From Marinilactibacillus sp042660675 (lineage in GTDB: Bacteria > Bacillota > Bacilli > Lactobacillales > Carnobacteriaceae_A): a DNA stretch of 25,290 nucleotides. Numbering within the stretch: the stretch's first letter is position 1; every line of letters begins with the position of its first letter. The notes under the pieces are model-generated. The model searched no databases, was not told the origin of the DNA, and saw only the letters and a program-made list of their open reading frames with translations. The stretch lies in assembly GCF_042660675.1 (NCBI RefSeq), contig NZ_JBHSUL010000008.1, positions 1 through 25,290 of the forward strand, read 5' to 3'. Made by a program: the position numbers and the translations under genes. Below are positions 14,334 through 22,320 of the stretch, piece after piece.

Positions 14334-15047
14334 TTATCCACGATTTCGTCCGTTCCCACTGAAAATGAGTACGAGACGCAAGACACTTAAGAATGAAGCA
14401 ATAGCCGCAGCAACGTACGTTAGAGCCGCAGCGTTCAAGACTTTACGTGCTTGAGGAATTTCTTCTCTACTGAGTAATCCTTGAGTTTCAAGTACTTGAA
14501 TTGCACGATTCGAAGCATTGAATTCTACTGGTAAAGTAACCAGTTGGAATAGTAAAGTTAGAGAAAATAGTAGAATACCGATATTGACAAGCATTCCACC
14601 AGCTTCACCAAAAAAGAACCCTAAGAATAGAATAGGAAAAGCCGCAGTCTGTCCAAAGTTCGTTACCGGCACAAGTGCTGCACGTAGTCTTAATGGACCA
14701 TAATCATCACGGTCTTGTAAAGCATGCCCCGCTTCGTGAGCTGCTACACCGATTGCGGCAACGGATCTAGAATTTCTTGTCGTATCAGACAAGCGCAAAA
14801 CGTTTTCTTGAGCGTTATAATGGTCCGTTAAGTTACCACGGATACCTTCCAAACGAACATCCTGAAGATGCGCAACATCTAAAATTTTACGGCAGACTTC
14901 TGAAGCCGTAAAGCCGTTTTTGCTATTAACCTCACCGTATTTACGATAAGTGGATTGAACGTACATACTTGCAAAACCTGAAATGACCATACCGATAATA
15001 ATTAAAATAAATGTGTTATCCCAATATAAAAATGGAAGAAATGGCAT
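14334..15047 (-). CDS. YugP-type membrane zinc metallopeptidase
   Basis: A 237-residue membrane protein of the Zn_peptidase_2 family. The zinc-binding HEAGH is at residues 104-108 with the catalytic E105; the third ligand probably lies in the conserved EFNASNRA region after the third hydrophobic segment. Predicted spans are near 11-29, 135-155, 158-178 and 208-230. The physiological substrate of this family is not well established; a role in membrane protein quality control is a reasonable guess. AGGGGGT lies upstream of the ATG at 15047. It is monocistronic, convergent with the amidohydrolase and divergent from the hydrolase at 15336. Length is normal. Confidence 0.92.
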   Translation of the reverse strand: MPFLPFLYWDNTFILIIIGMVISGFASMYVQSTYRKYGEVNSKNGFTASEVCRKILDVAHLQDVRLEGIRGNLTDHYNAQENVLRLSDTTRNSRSVAAIGVAAHEAGHALQDRDDYGPLRLRAALVPVTNFGQTAAFPILFLGFFFGEAGGMLVNIGILLFSLTLLFQLVTLPVEFNASNRAIQVLETQGLLSREEIPQARKVLNAAALTYVAAAIASFLSVLRLVLIFSGNGRNRG

Positions 15048-15106
15048 GATAGTGACCCCCTAATCAGTCGTGTATTTTATCGTTTACTCGTTTTTTTCAC
15101 AACTTC

Positions 15107-15135
15107 ATTATACCACAATAAAACCCACGTTTCAG
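15107..15135 (-). promoter_or_regulatory. Promoter of the zinc peptidase gene
   Basis: On the minus strand TGG plus a perfect TATAAT (15112-15107) forms an extended -10, with CTGAAA (15135-15130) 17 bases upstream as a partial -35. Confidence 0.65.
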
Positions 15136-15211
15136 GGATGCCACTGCAATAGTTATGATGATTTTGTGAAGAATAATTAAAACAGTTTCTAAAAAAACTT
15201 TCTGAAAATTT

Positions 15212-15240
15212 TTGCTAACATAATGTTAAAAGTGTAAGAT
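15212..15240 (+). promoter_or_regulatory. Possible promoter of the isochorismatase-like gene
   Basis: TTGCTA (15212-15217) and TAAGAT (15235-15240) are separated by 17 bases and each match consensus at four of six positions. An overlapping extended -10 (TGC-TAACAT, 15213-15221) is an alternative. The rest of the 288-base divergent spacer shows no other recognised element. Confidence 0.4.
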
Positions 15241-15335
15241 AGATTTATAAATGGCAAATAAATAAGAATGATGAGTGATTGATGAGCTTTGGTTGTAGGG
15301 AATAAATAGACTTAACCAATATTAAGGAGGATCCA

Positions 15336-15866
15336 ATGCAGGCGCTGATCGTTTTAGATGCACAAAAAGGCATTTTAAAGAGAAAAGATTTCAACAAAGA
15401 ATTAGTACATATACATACACTAATAGATGATTTTAAAAAAAGGCAGCAAGTTGTCGTCGCGACAAAACACATACTAGAGGATTCTGGGTCAATATTTGAT
15501 CCAAGTTCAGTAGATAGTGAATTAGCAGAATCCATCGAACAAATGGACATAAAGATTATAGAAAAAGATTCACCGAACGCTTTATTGAATCATTCTTTAC
15601 AAGAATATTTAAAGCTCAACCAGGTCAGTCATTTATTTATAGTAGGTTTCAATGCGGAGTATTGTTGCTTGTTTACTTCAATAGCTGGGATAGACAGAGG
15701 ATATAAGGTCACTTATATAGAAGATGCTTCGGGTTCTGTAAATAACGAGGACACATACGAAATGAAGGGGTTAGACATTGTGGACTTCGTTGGAAGCGTT
15801 CTGGACTGGTCTGGAGTTGTTGAAGTTTTATATATGGAAGAGTATAAAGAACAATATTGTCTTTGA
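15336..15866 (+). CDS. Isochorismatase-fold cysteine hydrolase
   Basis: A 176-residue cytoplasmic hydrolase of the isochorismatase-like/nicotinamidase superfamily. The catalytic triad is recognisable: D8 in VLDAQKG, K77 in IIEKDSPNAL and C110 in GFNAEYCC. The second cysteine (C111) beside the nucleophile is unusual. The metal-binding histidines expected of true nicotinamidases are not evident, which argues against PncA; the substrate is unknown. AAGGAGG lies just upstream of the ATG at 15336. It is followed after 26 bases by a 49-residue membrane protein gene with a very strong ribosome-binding site, and both share one terminator, so they are probably an operon. Confidence 0.85.
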   Translation: MQALIVLDAQKGILKRKDFNKELVHIHTLIDDFKKRQQVVVATKHILEDSGSIFDPSSVDSELAESIEQMDIKIIEKDSPNALLNHSLQEYLKLNQVSHLFIVGFNAEYCCLFTSIAGIDRGYKVTYIEDASGSVNNEDTYEMKGLDIVDFVGSVLDWSGVVEVLYMEEYKEQYCL

Positions 15867-15892
15867 AAGGATACTGTTAAGGAGGTGAGTAC

Positions 15893-16042
15893 ATGCAAAA
15901 TGATAGAACAAAATACAAAAAAAGTGCCTTAATATTTGGGGTGGGTGTAATCAGTTTCTTTATCCTAAATATGATAACTAGCGCAATGGGCACGAATCTC
16001 TCAGATCCAATCGTTCAAATACTGGAAAGCATCTTTGGGTAA
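15893..16042 (+). CDS. 49-residue single-span membrane protein
   Basis: A short gene with an excellent ribosome-binding site (AAGGAGGTGA, 15879-15888) 4 bases before the ATG at 15893, ending in TAA at 16040-16042. The protein has a basic N-terminus (NDRTKYKK, residues 3-10), one hydrophobic span at about 11-32 and a short polar tail ending ILESIFG. The positive-inside rule predicts a cytoplasmic N-terminus. It is placed between the isochorismatase-like gene and a shared terminator. I do not recognise the family; toxin, regulator of a membrane enzyme, or stress microprotein are all open possibilities. The strong translation signal makes chance unlikely. Confidence 0.7.
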   Translation: MQNDRTKYKKSALIFGVGVISFFILNMITSAMGTNLSDPIVQILESIFG

Positions 16043-16061
16043 ACAGCTTAATTAAAGACCT

Positions 16062-16093
16062 ACGCCTAAGTAACTATTTATTAGGCGTTTTTA
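16062..16093 (+). terminator. Terminator after the small membrane protein gene
   Basis: ACGCCTAA at 16062-16069 pairs with TTAGGCGT at 16081-16088 and runs into TTTTATTTT. Confidence 0.82.
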
Positions 16094-16104
16094 TTTTGAT
16101 TCTA

Positions 16105-16139
16105 TTTTTACTAAATTTACTTGTATGTTTTTACTAAAA
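16105..16139 (+). promoter_or_regulatory. Paired direct repeats, candidate GalR operators
   Basis: TTTTTACTAAA occurs at 16105-16115 and again at 16128-16138, with 23 bases from start to start. Each contains the near-palindrome TTTTACTAAA(A). The first lies just upstream of the -35, the second inside the promoter spacer. A LacI-type GalR is encoded at the end of the same gene cluster and is the natural candidate binder; this is inference. Confidence 0.5.
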
Positions 16140-16149
16140 GGCTTACAAT
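16121..16149 (+). promoter_or_regulatory. Promoter of the gal operon
   Basis: TTGTAT (16121-16126), 17 bases and TACAAT (16144-16149), about 32 bases before the galK ATG. An overlapping TATAAT at 16149-16154 could be an alternative -10 but has no matching -35. Confidence 0.6.
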
Positions 16150-16180
16150 ATAATTAAATACAGTTGAAAGAAGGAGTAGC

Positions 16181-17353
16181 ATGGAGACGAAACAATTATT
16201 AAGCGGATTCAAAGATGTATTTGGAAAAGACGGAGAACGTGTATTTTTTTCTCCCGGAAGAATTAATTTAATTGGAGAGCATACAGATTATAATGGAGGA
16301 AAAGTTTTTCCTTGCGCGATTACAATGGGCACATATGCAGTGGTATCTATGAGAGAGGATCAATCTGTAGCCGCTTATTCAGCGAACTTTCCAGATGATG
16401 GTATCATGTATTTTGACTTAACCGATATTTCATATAAAAAAGAAGACAAATGGACGAATTATTTAAAAGGTATGACTCAATACATCCAAGAAAATTATGG
16501 TACATTACCTAACGGATTTGACATTTACATTAATGGAAACATCCCAAATGGCGCATCATTATCTTCTTCTGCGTCACTAGAACTCTTGACGGGTGTAGTG
16601 ATCAGAGAAGTATTCAACTTGGACATTGAACAGCTTGATCTAGTTAAGCTAGGTATGAAAACAGAGAATGAATTTATGGGGTTAAACTCTGGAATACTGG
16701 ATCAATTTGCAGTCGGGATGGCGAAAAAATCTCACGCCATGTTACTGGATACCAATACATTAGAATATGAGCAAGTGCCTGTAGACTTACCTGATCATAA
16801 AATTTTGATTATGAATTCGATGACACGAAGAGAACTTGTCGATTCAGAATACAATCTAAGAAGAAGCCAGTGTGAGGAAGCACTTGAAAAACTTCAGACG
16901 GTTTTAGAGATTTCTTCGTTGGGTGAACTATCAGAACAAGAATTTGAAGAGAACAAACAGGTTATTGGTGACGATGTACTTGTTCGTAGAGCCAAACATG
17001 CAGTTTATGAAAACAAAAGAACAGAGCGAGCAGCTGATGCCTTAAAGTCAGGAGATTTAAAGACTTTTGGTCAACTGATGAACGAGTCGCACACTTCTTT
17101 ACATGAAGACTATGAAGTGACGGTTAAAGAAACAGATTTATTAGTGAAATTAGCATGGAAGCAACCAGGTGTTGTGGGCGCTAGAATGACAGGCGGCGGA
17201 TTTGGTGGATGCTGTATTGCTATCGTAGAACAGGATGCAGTAGAAACTTTTATTGAACAAGTTGAGAAAGCTTATGAAGAAGAGATAGGACATCCGGGCG
17301 AGGTTTATATAGCAGAAACAGCGGATGGAACAAAGGAATGGGATCTTGTATGA
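16181..17353 (+). CDS. galK: Galactokinase GalK
   Basis: A 390-residue cytoplasmic GHMP kinase that phosphorylates alpha-galactose to galactose-1-phosphate, the first committed step of the Leloir pathway. Signatures: the galactokinase motif GRINLIGEHTDYNGG at 26-40, the ATP-binding loop PNGASLSSSASLE at 122-134, the catalytic aspartate D174 in GLNSGILDQF, and the third GHMP motif TGGGFGGCC near 337-345. Length is standard. AAGGAG precedes the ATG. It is first in galK-galT-galM-galR and overlaps galT by four bases. Confidence 0.98.
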   Translation: METKQLLSGFKDVFGKDGERVFFSPGRINLIGEHTDYNGGKVFPCAITMGTYAVVSMREDQSVAAYSANFPDDGIMYFDLTDISYKKEDKWTNYLKGMTQYIQENYGTLPNGFDIYINGNIPNGASLSSSASLELLTGVVIREVFNLDIEQLDLVKLGMKTENEFMGLNSGILDQFAVGMAKKSHAMLLDTNTLEYEQVPVDLPDHKILIMNSMTRRELVDSEYNLRRSQCEEALEKLQTVLEISSLGELSEQEFEENKQVIGDDVLVRRAKHAVYENKRTERAADALKSGDLKTFGQLMNESHTSLHEDYEVTVKETDLLVKLAWKQPGVVGARMTGGGFGGCCIAIVEQDAVETFIEQVEKAYEEEIGHPGEVYIAETADGTKEWDLV

Positions 17354-18867
17354 CAGACGTGACTTCAAAAAAGTTGGAAACACAGTCAATCGACCAGACG
17401 ATTGTGTCATTTATAAAGTATTATCAGACAAATCATAGAATCGATCCTCTAGATAGCATTTACTTTACGAATAAGATAGTAGAGTTGTTAGGTAAAAAAG
17501 AGCTGAAGCCAGTTGAAGTACAAGCGGTTTCCGATCCATTAGCTTTACTGGATCAAATGATTGAATATGCTATAGGCCAGAATGTAATCAAAGATACACT
17601 ATCTGAAAGAGACATCTTGGAATCGAAAATTATGGATGTGATCGTACCGAGACCTTCAGAAGTAAACCGTGCTTTTTGGGATCGATATAAAGACAATAAG
17701 CAAGAAGCGACCGATTACTTTTATAAACTCAGTAAAGACAGTAATTATATTAAAACGCGAGAAATCGCTAAAAACATTGAGTACACACATGCAACAGAGT
17801 ATGGAGAAATTGAGATTACAATCAATCTTTCTAAACCAGAAAAGGATCCAAAACAGATTGCTAAGGCTAAAACAGAGAAATCAGATTATCCAGTGAATCT
17901 TCTCTGTATAGAAAACGAAGGGTACGCAGGGAATGCAAATCACCCTGGAAGAACGAATCATCGTATAATCCGATTGGACGTTGCAGGTGAACCCTGGGGA
18001 TACCAATACTCTCCTTATTTGTATTACAATGAGCACGCGATATTCCTTTCTGAAGAACATCGTGCAATGAATGTTGGAGAAAAAGCGATTCGAAATTTAT
18101 TAGATATTCTAACAACGTTTCCACATTATTTTGTAGGATCTAACGCGGGTTTACCAATTGTTGGAGGCTCTATTCTCTCTCATGATCACTATCAAGGAGG
18201 TAGACATACCTTTGCGCTGGAACGTGCTGAAATGGAGCATACATTTAAATTGAGGGATCTGCCGCAAGTAACAGCAGGAATCGTCAAATGGCCGACGTCT
18301 GTTGTTCGCATCCAAAGTACGGATAAGCAGTCTATGGAACAAGCAGCTAAGAAAATCATGACAGCGTGGGGAACATATGAAGATCACTCAGTTGATATCG
18401 TCTCTTTCACAGGTCAGACACCACACAATGCGATTACACCTATTGCCAGAATGAGAGGAGATCAATTTGAACTGGACCTAGTGCTTAGAAATAATCGAAC
18501 ATCAGAGGCTTATCCAGACGGTATTTTCCATCCGCATCAATCGGTACAGCACATTAAAAAAGAAAACATCGGCTTAATAGAAGTGATGGGATTAGCTATT
18601 TTACCACCAAGACTTGAAAGAGAATTAGATGAAGTACAAAAATATCTTGCAGGACAAGATGTAACAGTAGAAAAAATTCACCAGAAATGGGCAGAGCAGC
18701 TTAAAGAAGAACATGGAGAGTTGAACGAAACGACGGCTAATGAAGTGATACGATCTGCTGTTGGAGATGTATTCTTACAAGTTCTAAAAGACGCGGGCGT
18801 TTTTAAACGAGATCAGGCTGGAAAAGAGGCATTTAACCGTTTCGCTGAGAGGCTGAAAAAGGTATAA
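17350..18867 (+). CDS. galT: Galactose-1-phosphate uridylyltransferase, class II (GalT)
   Basis: A 505-residue enzyme exchanging UDP between UDP-glucose and galactose-1-phosphate. It belongs to the long Firmicutes class (about 490-510 residues), not the 350-residue HPH class: the active-site motif is SHDHYQGG at 277-284, with NHPGRTNHR at about 197-205. The start is ATG 17350, whose ATGA overlaps the galK stop (17351-17353), giving translational coupling, with GGGA 6 bases upstream. An in-frame ATG at 17338 lies directly on AAAGGA and is less likely. UDP-galactose is recycled by GalE, which is not in this window. Confidence 0.97.
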   Translation: MTDVTSKKLETQSIDQTIVSFIKYYQTNHRIDPLDSIYFTNKIVELLGKKELKPVEVQAVSDPLALLDQMIEYAIGQNVIKDTLSERDILESKIMDVIVPRPSEVNRAFWDRYKDNKQEATDYFYKLSKDSNYIKTREIAKNIEYTHATEYGEIEITINLSKPEKDPKQIAKAKTEKSDYPVNLLCIENEGYAGNANHPGRTNHRIIRLDVAGEPWGYQYSPYLYYNEHAIFLSEEHRAMNVGEKAIRNLLDILTTFPHYFVGSNAGLPIVGGSILSHDHYQGGRHTFALERAEMEHTFKLRDLPQVTAGIVKWPTSVVRIQSTDKQSMEQAAKKIMTAWGTYEDHSVDIVSFTGQTPHNAITPIARMRGDQFELDLVLRNNRTSEAYPDGIFHPHQSVQHIKKENIGLIEVMGLAILPPRLERELDEVQKYLAGQDVTVEKIHQKWAEQLKEEHGELNETTANEVIRSAVGDVFLQVLKDAGVFKRDQAGKEAFNRFAERLKKV

Positions 18868-18921
18868 TATATAGATGATAACGCTTGCTTAGAAAAGTTA
18901 TTTAATAGAGGGGGAAGTAGT

Positions 18922-19971
18922 TTGAAATTAACAACAAAAGCATTTGGATTTTATCTGAATCAAGAAATAACAGAATACACCATAACGAATACGAACGGTG
19001 TTTCTCTTTCAGCGATTCCTTACGGTGCAATCGTAACAAAAATCGTAACACCGGATAAAAATGGCAATATAGCAGATATCACTTTGAATGTTGAAAGCCT
19101 AGAAGATATGATTGCTTATAGACCCTTTTATGGCGCAACCATCGGAAGAGTGGCTGGACGTATAACAGATGGTCAATATGAGATAGACGGTACGCAAGTT
19201 CAATTGGACGTAAATGAAAAAGGGAATCAACTACATGGTGGACCGGCAGGACTGGATACCAAAGTTTTCGAAGTGGAAACAATAGAAGCGTCTGACTCGA
19301 TCAGCTTAGTATTTTCCTACAAAAGTTTAGCTGGAGAAGAGGGATTTCCAGGGAATTTGGATGTAACTGTTGAATACACATTGAATGACAACAATGAGTG
19401 GACGATTGCTTATACAGCAAACACGGATAAGACAACTTTATTTAATCCAACCAATCACATTTATTTTAATTTGAATGGAGATATTCATCAGCCTATACTA
19501 AATCACGAACTTCAGTTAAAGAGCTCTAAACATGGTACGCTTGGCGATCGGAATTTGCCAACAGGACAACTGGAAGAATCTAAAGGAACTCCGTTTGATT
19601 TTTCTGAACTGAAAGTTCTCGAAGAAGCTGTATTATCAAACGAACCTCAAATCGAATCACTGTCAGGACTCGATCACCCATTTGTACTGGATCAGACAGT
19701 AGAAGGACCTCAAGCCATCTTGACAGAAAGCCAAAGTGGTCGTAAAGTGGAAATGTACACAGAGGAACAAAGCGTCGTGATTTTTACGCATAACGCTGAA
19801 ATGGATGCTTATACGATTAAGGGAAGACCGGCTCCTCAATATGCCGGAATTACACTGGAGACACAAGCTTTACCGGATGCTATAAATCAGGAAGGTTTCG
19901 GTAATATCGTTTTACGTCCAGAAGAAACGTATCAGTCTAAGACAACGTATCGTTTCAGTACGATGAAATAA
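18922..19971 (+). CDS. galM: Aldose 1-epimerase (mutarotase) GalM
   Basis: A 349-residue beta-sandwich enzyme interconverting the alpha and beta anomers of galactose, supplying the alpha form to GalK. Active-site residues are visible: GRVAGRI at 75-81, H105 in NQLHGG, H179 in NPTNHIYFNL and the catalytic base E313 in ITLETQ. The start is TTG at 18922 after GAGGGGGAAG; no upstream in-frame ATG is available, and the sequence MKLTTKAFG fits. It lies 54 bases after galT in the same orientation. A terminator follows it and separates it partly from galR. Confidence 0.96.
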   Translation: MKLTTKAFGFYLNQEITEYTITNTNGVSLSAIPYGAIVTKIVTPDKNGNIADITLNVESLEDMIAYRPFYGATIGRVAGRITDGQYEIDGTQVQLDVNEKGNQLHGGPAGLDTKVFEVETIEASDSISLVFSYKSLAGEEGFPGNLDVTVEYTLNDNNEWTIAYTANTDKTTLFNPTNHIYFNLNGDIHQPILNHELQLKSSKHGTLGDRNLPTGQLEESKGTPFDFSELKVLEEAVLSNEPQIESLSGLDHPFVLDQTVEGPQAILTESQSGRKVEMYTEEQSVVIFTHNAEMDAYTIKGRPAPQYAGITLETQALPDAINQEGFGNIVLRPEETYQSKTTYRFSTMK

Positions 19972-19984
19972 TCGAATAAAAATC

Positions 19985-20012
19985 AAAAAGGTGCTCTTTT
20001 GAGCATCTTTTT
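19985..20012 (+). terminator. Terminator between galM and galR
   Basis: AAAAAGGTGCTC at 19985-19996 pairs with GAGCATCTTTTT at 20001-20012 (one G-U pair) around a TTTT loop. The T-run is part of the stem, so some read-through into galR is likely; a weak TACAAT at 20014-20019 could also start galR. Confidence 0.8.
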
Positions 20013-20047
20013 GTACAATAGGTAAACAAGGAAGGAGGGGTAAGAAT

Positions 20048-21040
20048 ATGGCGACATTAAAAGATATAGCTGAAAAGGCAGAAGTTTCTACTTCGACCGT
20101 TTCCAGAGTGTTGAATTATGATCCAACACTTTCAGTAGGAGATGAGACAAAAAAAAGAATTTTCGAAGCTGCTGAAGAATTGGAATACAAAAATCATCGT
20201 AAGAAAATCACTCAGAAGAAGTATAAAGTTGCGATTGTAAACTGGTATACTGAAGAAGAGGAACTGAACGATCTATATTACTTATCCATTCGTCTGGGAG
20301 CAGAACAGCAAGCGCAGTTGATGGATTACGAAATCGTACGCGTTTATCATAGAGAAGAAGAAAAAATGGATAGCGATTTGGCAGGGATTCTAGCAATCGG
20401 TAAATTCAGTCCTACTCAAGTTAAAAAGTTGAGAGAACAAGCACCGCATGTTTGCTTCGTGGACTATATACCTGATGACCGTGCAGACGATACTGTTTTG
20501 ATTGATTTTAAGGAAGCGATGCGCCAAAACATTGATTATCTGATTCAAACAGGACATAAACGGATTGGATTTATAGCGGGAGAAGAATCTTATAGCGACT
20601 TTTCCGGTACATGGACAGACCCTAGAACGAATCATGTAAAAAATTACCTTAAGAAAAAGCAACTTTACAATGAGCAATACTTTTTTAAAGGGGCTTTTCG
20701 AGTACAAGATGGTAAAGACAATATGGAAAAAGCCATTACAGAACTCGGCAAGGAAAATTTACCTTCTGCATTTATTGCAGCGAATGACGCGATTGCGATC
20801 GGGTGTCTCAAGGCTCTTTATGAGCATCAAATTAGAGTTCCCGAAGAAGTTAGTATTATAGGATTCAATGATATCTCAACTGCTAAATACATAACGCCGT
20901 CTTTGACTACAGTTAAGGTATATACAGAAGAGATGGGACGTAGTGGCATTCAACTTCTACATGAAAGAATACAAGAAGATAGAGAAGCGACCAAGAGTGT
21001 TACAGTCAGTACAAAATTAATTAAAAGAGACAGCGCGTAA
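20048..21040 (+). CDS. galR: LacI/GalR-family transcriptional regulator
   Basis: A 330-residue repressor-type protein. Residues 2-24 form the LacI helix-turn-helix and the recognition helix region TSTVSRVLNY, followed by a hinge near 45-55 and a periplasmic-binding-protein-like sugar domain; AANDAIAIGCLKAL and SIIGFNDISTAKYITPSLTTV are typical of the C-terminal subdomain. The position at the end of galK-galT-galM makes it the probable regulator of this operon, with galactose or a phosphorylated derivative as inducer (inferred). AAGGAGG lies 9 bases before the ATG. Candidate operators are the repeats at 16105-16139. Confidence 0.95.
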   Translation: MATLKDIAEKAEVSTSTVSRVLNYDPTLSVGDETKKRIFEAAEELEYKNHRKKITQKKYKVAIVNWYTEEEELNDLYYLSIRLGAEQQAQLMDYEIVRVYHREEEKMDSDLAGILAIGKFSPTQVKKLREQAPHVCFVDYIPDDRADDTVLIDFKEAMRQNIDYLIQTGHKRIGFIAGEESYSDFSGTWTDPRTNHVKNYLKKKQLYNEQYFFKGAFRVQDGKDNMEKAITELGKENLPSAFIAANDAIAIGCLKALYEHQIRVPEEVSIIGFNDISTAKYITPSLTTVKVYTEEMGRSGIQLLHERIQEDREATKSVTVSTKLIKRDSA

Positions 21041-21085
21041 AAAAGGTTTACTAGAGTTGATTAAGACTCTAGTAAACCTTTTCTT
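21041..21085. terminator. Bidirectional terminator between galR and the SDR gene
   Basis: A perfect 17-bp stem, AAAAGGTTTACTAGAGT at 21041-21057 with its complement at 21066-21082. It begins directly after the galR stop and lies just beyond the stop of the minus-strand gene, with A/T tracts on both sides. Confidence 0.92.
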
Positions 21086-21090
21086 ATTAT

Positions 21091-21825
21091 TTAAAGTTCG
21101 AATGCATTATCTTGCGGGTCGTATCCTAATTTCACTCTTGCATGATCGATATCTAGTCTAGGGAAACTATTATTTGAAACACCATTCACGAGTAAATAAG
21201 GTTCTTCTAGTTCCGCCTTCAAACAGCAATCAACGAGATGGTTCATATCTCTATAGGAGAAGTAGGATCCTCTAGAACGGAAATCAGCTTCTGGATCAAT
21301 GTCTTCACCAGGAGATTTATAATCACCGATTCGAATACCAATCGATTCAATGCCTTTTTTGAAAGCATAGTAGCTAGCAAGAGCTTCCAGAAAAACTTTC
21401 GATACTCCATAAAGATCATCAGGACGTATAGGGTCGGATGTTTTGACTTGTACATTTTGAGGATAAGCATCGCTCGCATGAATCGAGCTAGCAAAAATGA
21501 TACGTTTCACACTTTCTGCTTTTTCCGCTGATTGATAGAGATTTTGAGGGAGTTTATAATTCAAATCCAGTAGCCCTTCGTAAAAGTCAGCTTCGGCATC
21601 GGGATTTCCGGCTAATTGAATCACATATTCTATTCCATCGAGTACACTGTCCCAGTTTTCTAAAACAGATAAATCCTTTTCAATGATTGTTGTACCTTCT
21701 TTTAATTCTTCTGGAAAATCTGAAAAATCAACGTCAGCAAGAACTAAGTCGTAATTATCTTTTAAATGTTTCACTAAGTTTGTTCCAATGGTACCGGTAG
21801 CACCGGTGATCAGAATTCGAGTCAT
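21091..21825 (-). CDS. NAD(P)-dependent epimerase/dehydratase (extended SDR)
   Basis: A 244-residue Rossmann-fold oxidoreductase. The dinucleotide loop is GATGTIG at 8-14, D31 after the second strand suggests NAD preference, S113/S114 and the YGVSK motif (Y139, K143) supply the catalytic residues. The size and the sequence FASSIHASDAYP resemble uronate dehydrogenase-like SDRs more than GalE (about 330 residues), so I do not call it galE despite the nearby gal genes. Substrate is unknown. AAAGGAG lies upstream of the ATG at 21825. It may be read from its own weak promoter or by read-through from csbD. Confidence 0.88.
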   Translation of the reverse strand: MTRILITGATGTIGTNLVKHLKDNYDLVLADVDFSDFPEELKEGTTIIEKDLSVLENWDSVLDGIEYVIQLAGNPDAEADFYEGLLDLNYKLPQNLYQSAEKAESVKRIIFASSIHASDAYPQNVQVKTSDPIRPDDLYGVSKVFLEALASYYAFKKGIESIGIRIGDYKSPGEDIDPEADFRSRGSYFSYRDMNHLVDCCLKAELEEPYLLVNGVSNNSFPRLDIDHARVKLGYDPQDNAFEL

Positions 21826-21886
21826 AAGTTTTCTCCTTTTATATTTGATTTAAGTAGAGTCCGTTGTAAGAGCTGATCAAAAGTAC

Positions 21887-21925
21887 AAAATCAGCCTACC
21901 TTAAAATTGGTAAAAGGTAGGCTGA
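21887..21925 (-). terminator. Terminator of the CsbD gene
   Basis: On the minus strand TCAGCCTACCTT (21925-21914) and AAGGTAGGCTGA (21902-21891) form a perfect 12-bp stem, followed by TTTTG. It separates csbD from the SDR gene. Confidence 0.8.
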
Positions 21926-21945
21926 ATAGTTTATAGTCAATTTTC

Positions 21946-22137
21946 TTAGTGATTATCTTTATCTTCGATGGCTTTTCCGAAAGTTTCGTGGCCTTTGCCT
22001 TTAACTTTTTGAGTTTTACCTTCTACTTGTTTGCTCTTGTCATCTGTTGATTTACCGTATTGATCTTTTGCTTCACCAACAATCTTATCTTTAGCACCTT
22101 TTAATTTACTTTTCATACTGTCTTTGTTATCTGCCAT
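21946..22137 (-). CDS. CsbD family stress protein
   Basis: A 63-residue highly charged, Lys- and Asp-rich protein without membrane spans. The repeated pattern of K-x-K-G-x-A/T-x-x, as in KLKGAKDKIVGEAKDQYGK at residues 11-29, and a similar KVKGKGHETFGKA at about 44-56, defines the CsbD family. These proteins are often induced by stress and their molecular role is not known. GGAAGGAG lies upstream of the ATG at 22137. It has its own promoter (22197-22225) and terminator. Confidence 0.93.
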   Translation of the reverse strand: MADNKDSMKSKLKGAKDKIVGEAKDQYGKSTDDKSKQVEGKTQKVKGKGHETFGKAIEDKDNH

Positions 22138-22196
22138 AGTTGAAAACTCCTTCCAATTTAAATACTGATAAAACGCTTAATCTTTACTACTTCATA

Positions 22197-22225
22197 ATCA
22201 TAAGGCGATTTATTCTTAAATGCAA
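22197..22225 (-). promoter_or_regulatory. Promoter of the CsbD gene
   Basis: On the minus strand TTGCAT (22225-22220), 17 bases and TATGAT (22202-22197), a good sigma-A promoter. I saw no convincing sigma-B type site (GTTT...GGGTAT) even though csbD genes of Bacillus depend on sigma-B. Confidence 0.68.
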
Positions 22226-22264
22226 AGAATACGCTCATGAAGAGTGTCTCATTAGTTTCTCGGA

Positions 22265-22284
22265 TAGCATAAATATGCTAAACT
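22265..22284 (+). promoter_or_regulatory. Palindrome and extended -10 upstream of tsaB
   Basis: TAGCATA at 22265-22271 and TATGCTA at 22274-22280 form a perfect inverted repeat with a 2-base centre. Its right arm overlaps a possible extended -10, TGC-TAAACT (22276-22284). The -35 is poor. It may be the tsaB promoter with an operator, or chance. Confidence 0.35.
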
Positions 22285-22320
22285 AGACTAAAGAAAAGGA
22301 ATTCAGCAAGGAGAAACCAA

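Noticed and set aside
15336..15866. Nicotinamidase PncA
   Set aside because: The D8-K77-C110 triad fits the superfamily, but the metal-binding histidine cluster of nicotinamidases is not evident, so only the broader class is called.
21091..21825. Calling the SDR gene galE because it lies next to the gal operon
   Set aside because: It is only 244 residues, on the opposite strand and behind a terminator, and its pattern fits shorter uronate dehydrogenase-like SDRs better than the ~330-residue GalE.
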